A stretch of DNA of 6,304 bases, taken from assembly GCA_001799475.1 (NCBI GenBank), contig MGTN01000071.1, positions 24,576 to 30,879 on the forward strand, in the 5' to 3' direction. The number at the start of each line of letters is the position of its first letter. The stretch's first letter is position 1. Below the pieces are notes generated by a model. The model saw only the letters and a list, made by a program, of their open reading frames with translations, was not told where the DNA came from and did not search any database. A program made the position numbers and the translations under genes. This document shows positions 6,017-6,304 of this stretch, one piece after another. The stretch comes from Desulfovibrionales bacterium GWA2_65_9. GTDB lineage: Bacteria > Desulfobacterota > Desulfovibrionia > Desulfovibrionales > Desulfovibrionaceae.

Positions 6017-6304
6017 GTGCGAAAGCTCTGCCTCACCGCTCTCCTCAGCCTGCTCGCGCTCTGCCTCGGCGGATGCGCGGCCTGGCCGATTCTTGCGGTG
6101 GGCGATGTGCTCTCCATGGCCGAGGCCGGGAAGACGGGCCTGGACATGGCCGCTGGGGTCCACTCACGCCAGAGCCTGAACCAGGACACCAGCCCCGACG
6201 CCCAAGCCGAGGCCCGGCTACGGGCACGGCTGCAGGCCCAGGGCGGGATACTGGCCCAGGCCACCCCGCACGTGACTCAGGGACGCGGCTATGTGGTCGG
6301 CACC
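6017..6304 (+). CDS. Lipoprotein, possibly with a BON-like domain; 3' end cut by window
   Basis: Ninety-six codons are visible from a GTG start. Residues 1-20 are a classic lipoprotein signal: a basic MRK, a hydrophobic stretch and the lipobox LGGC with the acylated cysteine at 20. It should be anchored in the inner or outer membrane facing the periplasm. The next residue is alanine, not aspartate, which by the usual Gram-negative rule favours the outer membrane. The part after about residue 60, with AEARLRARLQAQ followed by a strand ending GYVVGT, resembles the helix-strand opening of BON domains as in the OsmY/DolP(YraP) family, where a short helix precedes a 'G-x-V-x-L-x-G' strand. That match is loose and the domain is cut off, so 'lipoprotein of unknown function' is the safe reading. 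It follows the glycosyltransferase by 114 bp on the same strand and may be a separate unit. Confidence 0.8.
   Translation, partial: MRKLCLTALLSLLALCLGGCAAWPILAVGDVLSMAEAGKTGLDMAAGVHSRQSLNQDTSPDAQAEARLRARLQAQGGILAQATPHVTQGRGYVVGT

Noticed and set aside
4592..6163. 523-codon minus-strand open frame opposite the glycosyltransferase
   Set aside because: The translation is Gln/Gly/His/Arg-rich without domains, mirroring the codon bias of the membrane protein on the plus strand. It also runs across the lipoprotein start.

Overview
The window is GC-rich DNA (roughly two-thirds G+C by eye) with tightly packed genes and strong third-position G/C bias. The gene set is a cysteine synthase with an appended cysteinyl-tRNA-synthetase-like domain, a Maf/MptE-like motility accessory protein, a PAP2 phosphatase, an ArnT-like glycosyltransferase and a lipoprotein. 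This suits a motile Gram-negative bacterium, most likely a sulfate reducer of the Desulfovibrionales. That placement is inferred from composition and gene content; no rRNA or tRNA marker is present.

Layout: positions 1534 down to 1 (minus strand, cut by the window edge) hold a PLP-dependent cysteine synthase whose C-terminal part resembles a cysteinyl-tRNA synthetase catalytic domain that has lost its zinc-ligand Cys and its HIGH motif. A 90-bp divergent intergenic region separates it from a complete Maf-family gene (1625-3394, plus strand). This gap carries a near-consensus sigma-54 -24/-12 element pointing at the Maf gene, a short inverted repeat, and a Shine-Dalgarno site for each gene. 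A strong GC-rich hairpin (3432-3462) follows the Maf gene.

A sigma-70-like promoter then precedes a two-gene unit: a complete PAP2-family membrane phosphatase (3516-4205) and a 565-residue GT39/GT83 (ArnT-like) membrane glycosyltransferase (4205-5902). Stop and start codons share one base, so translational coupling is likely. PAP2 enzymes dephosphorylate polyprenyl or lipid A phosphates, and ArnT-like enzymes use polyprenyl-phosphate sugars, so the pair plausibly modifies an envelope lipid or polysaccharide at the periplasmic face. A 114-bp gap with two imperfect hairpins leads to the start of a lipoprotein gene (6017 to the window end), possibly with a BON-like domain.

The least routine items are the CysK/degenerate-CysRS fusion and the sigma-54 promoter on an apparently isolated Maf gene. 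Nothing here is a mobile element, CRISPR array, RNA gene or defence system.
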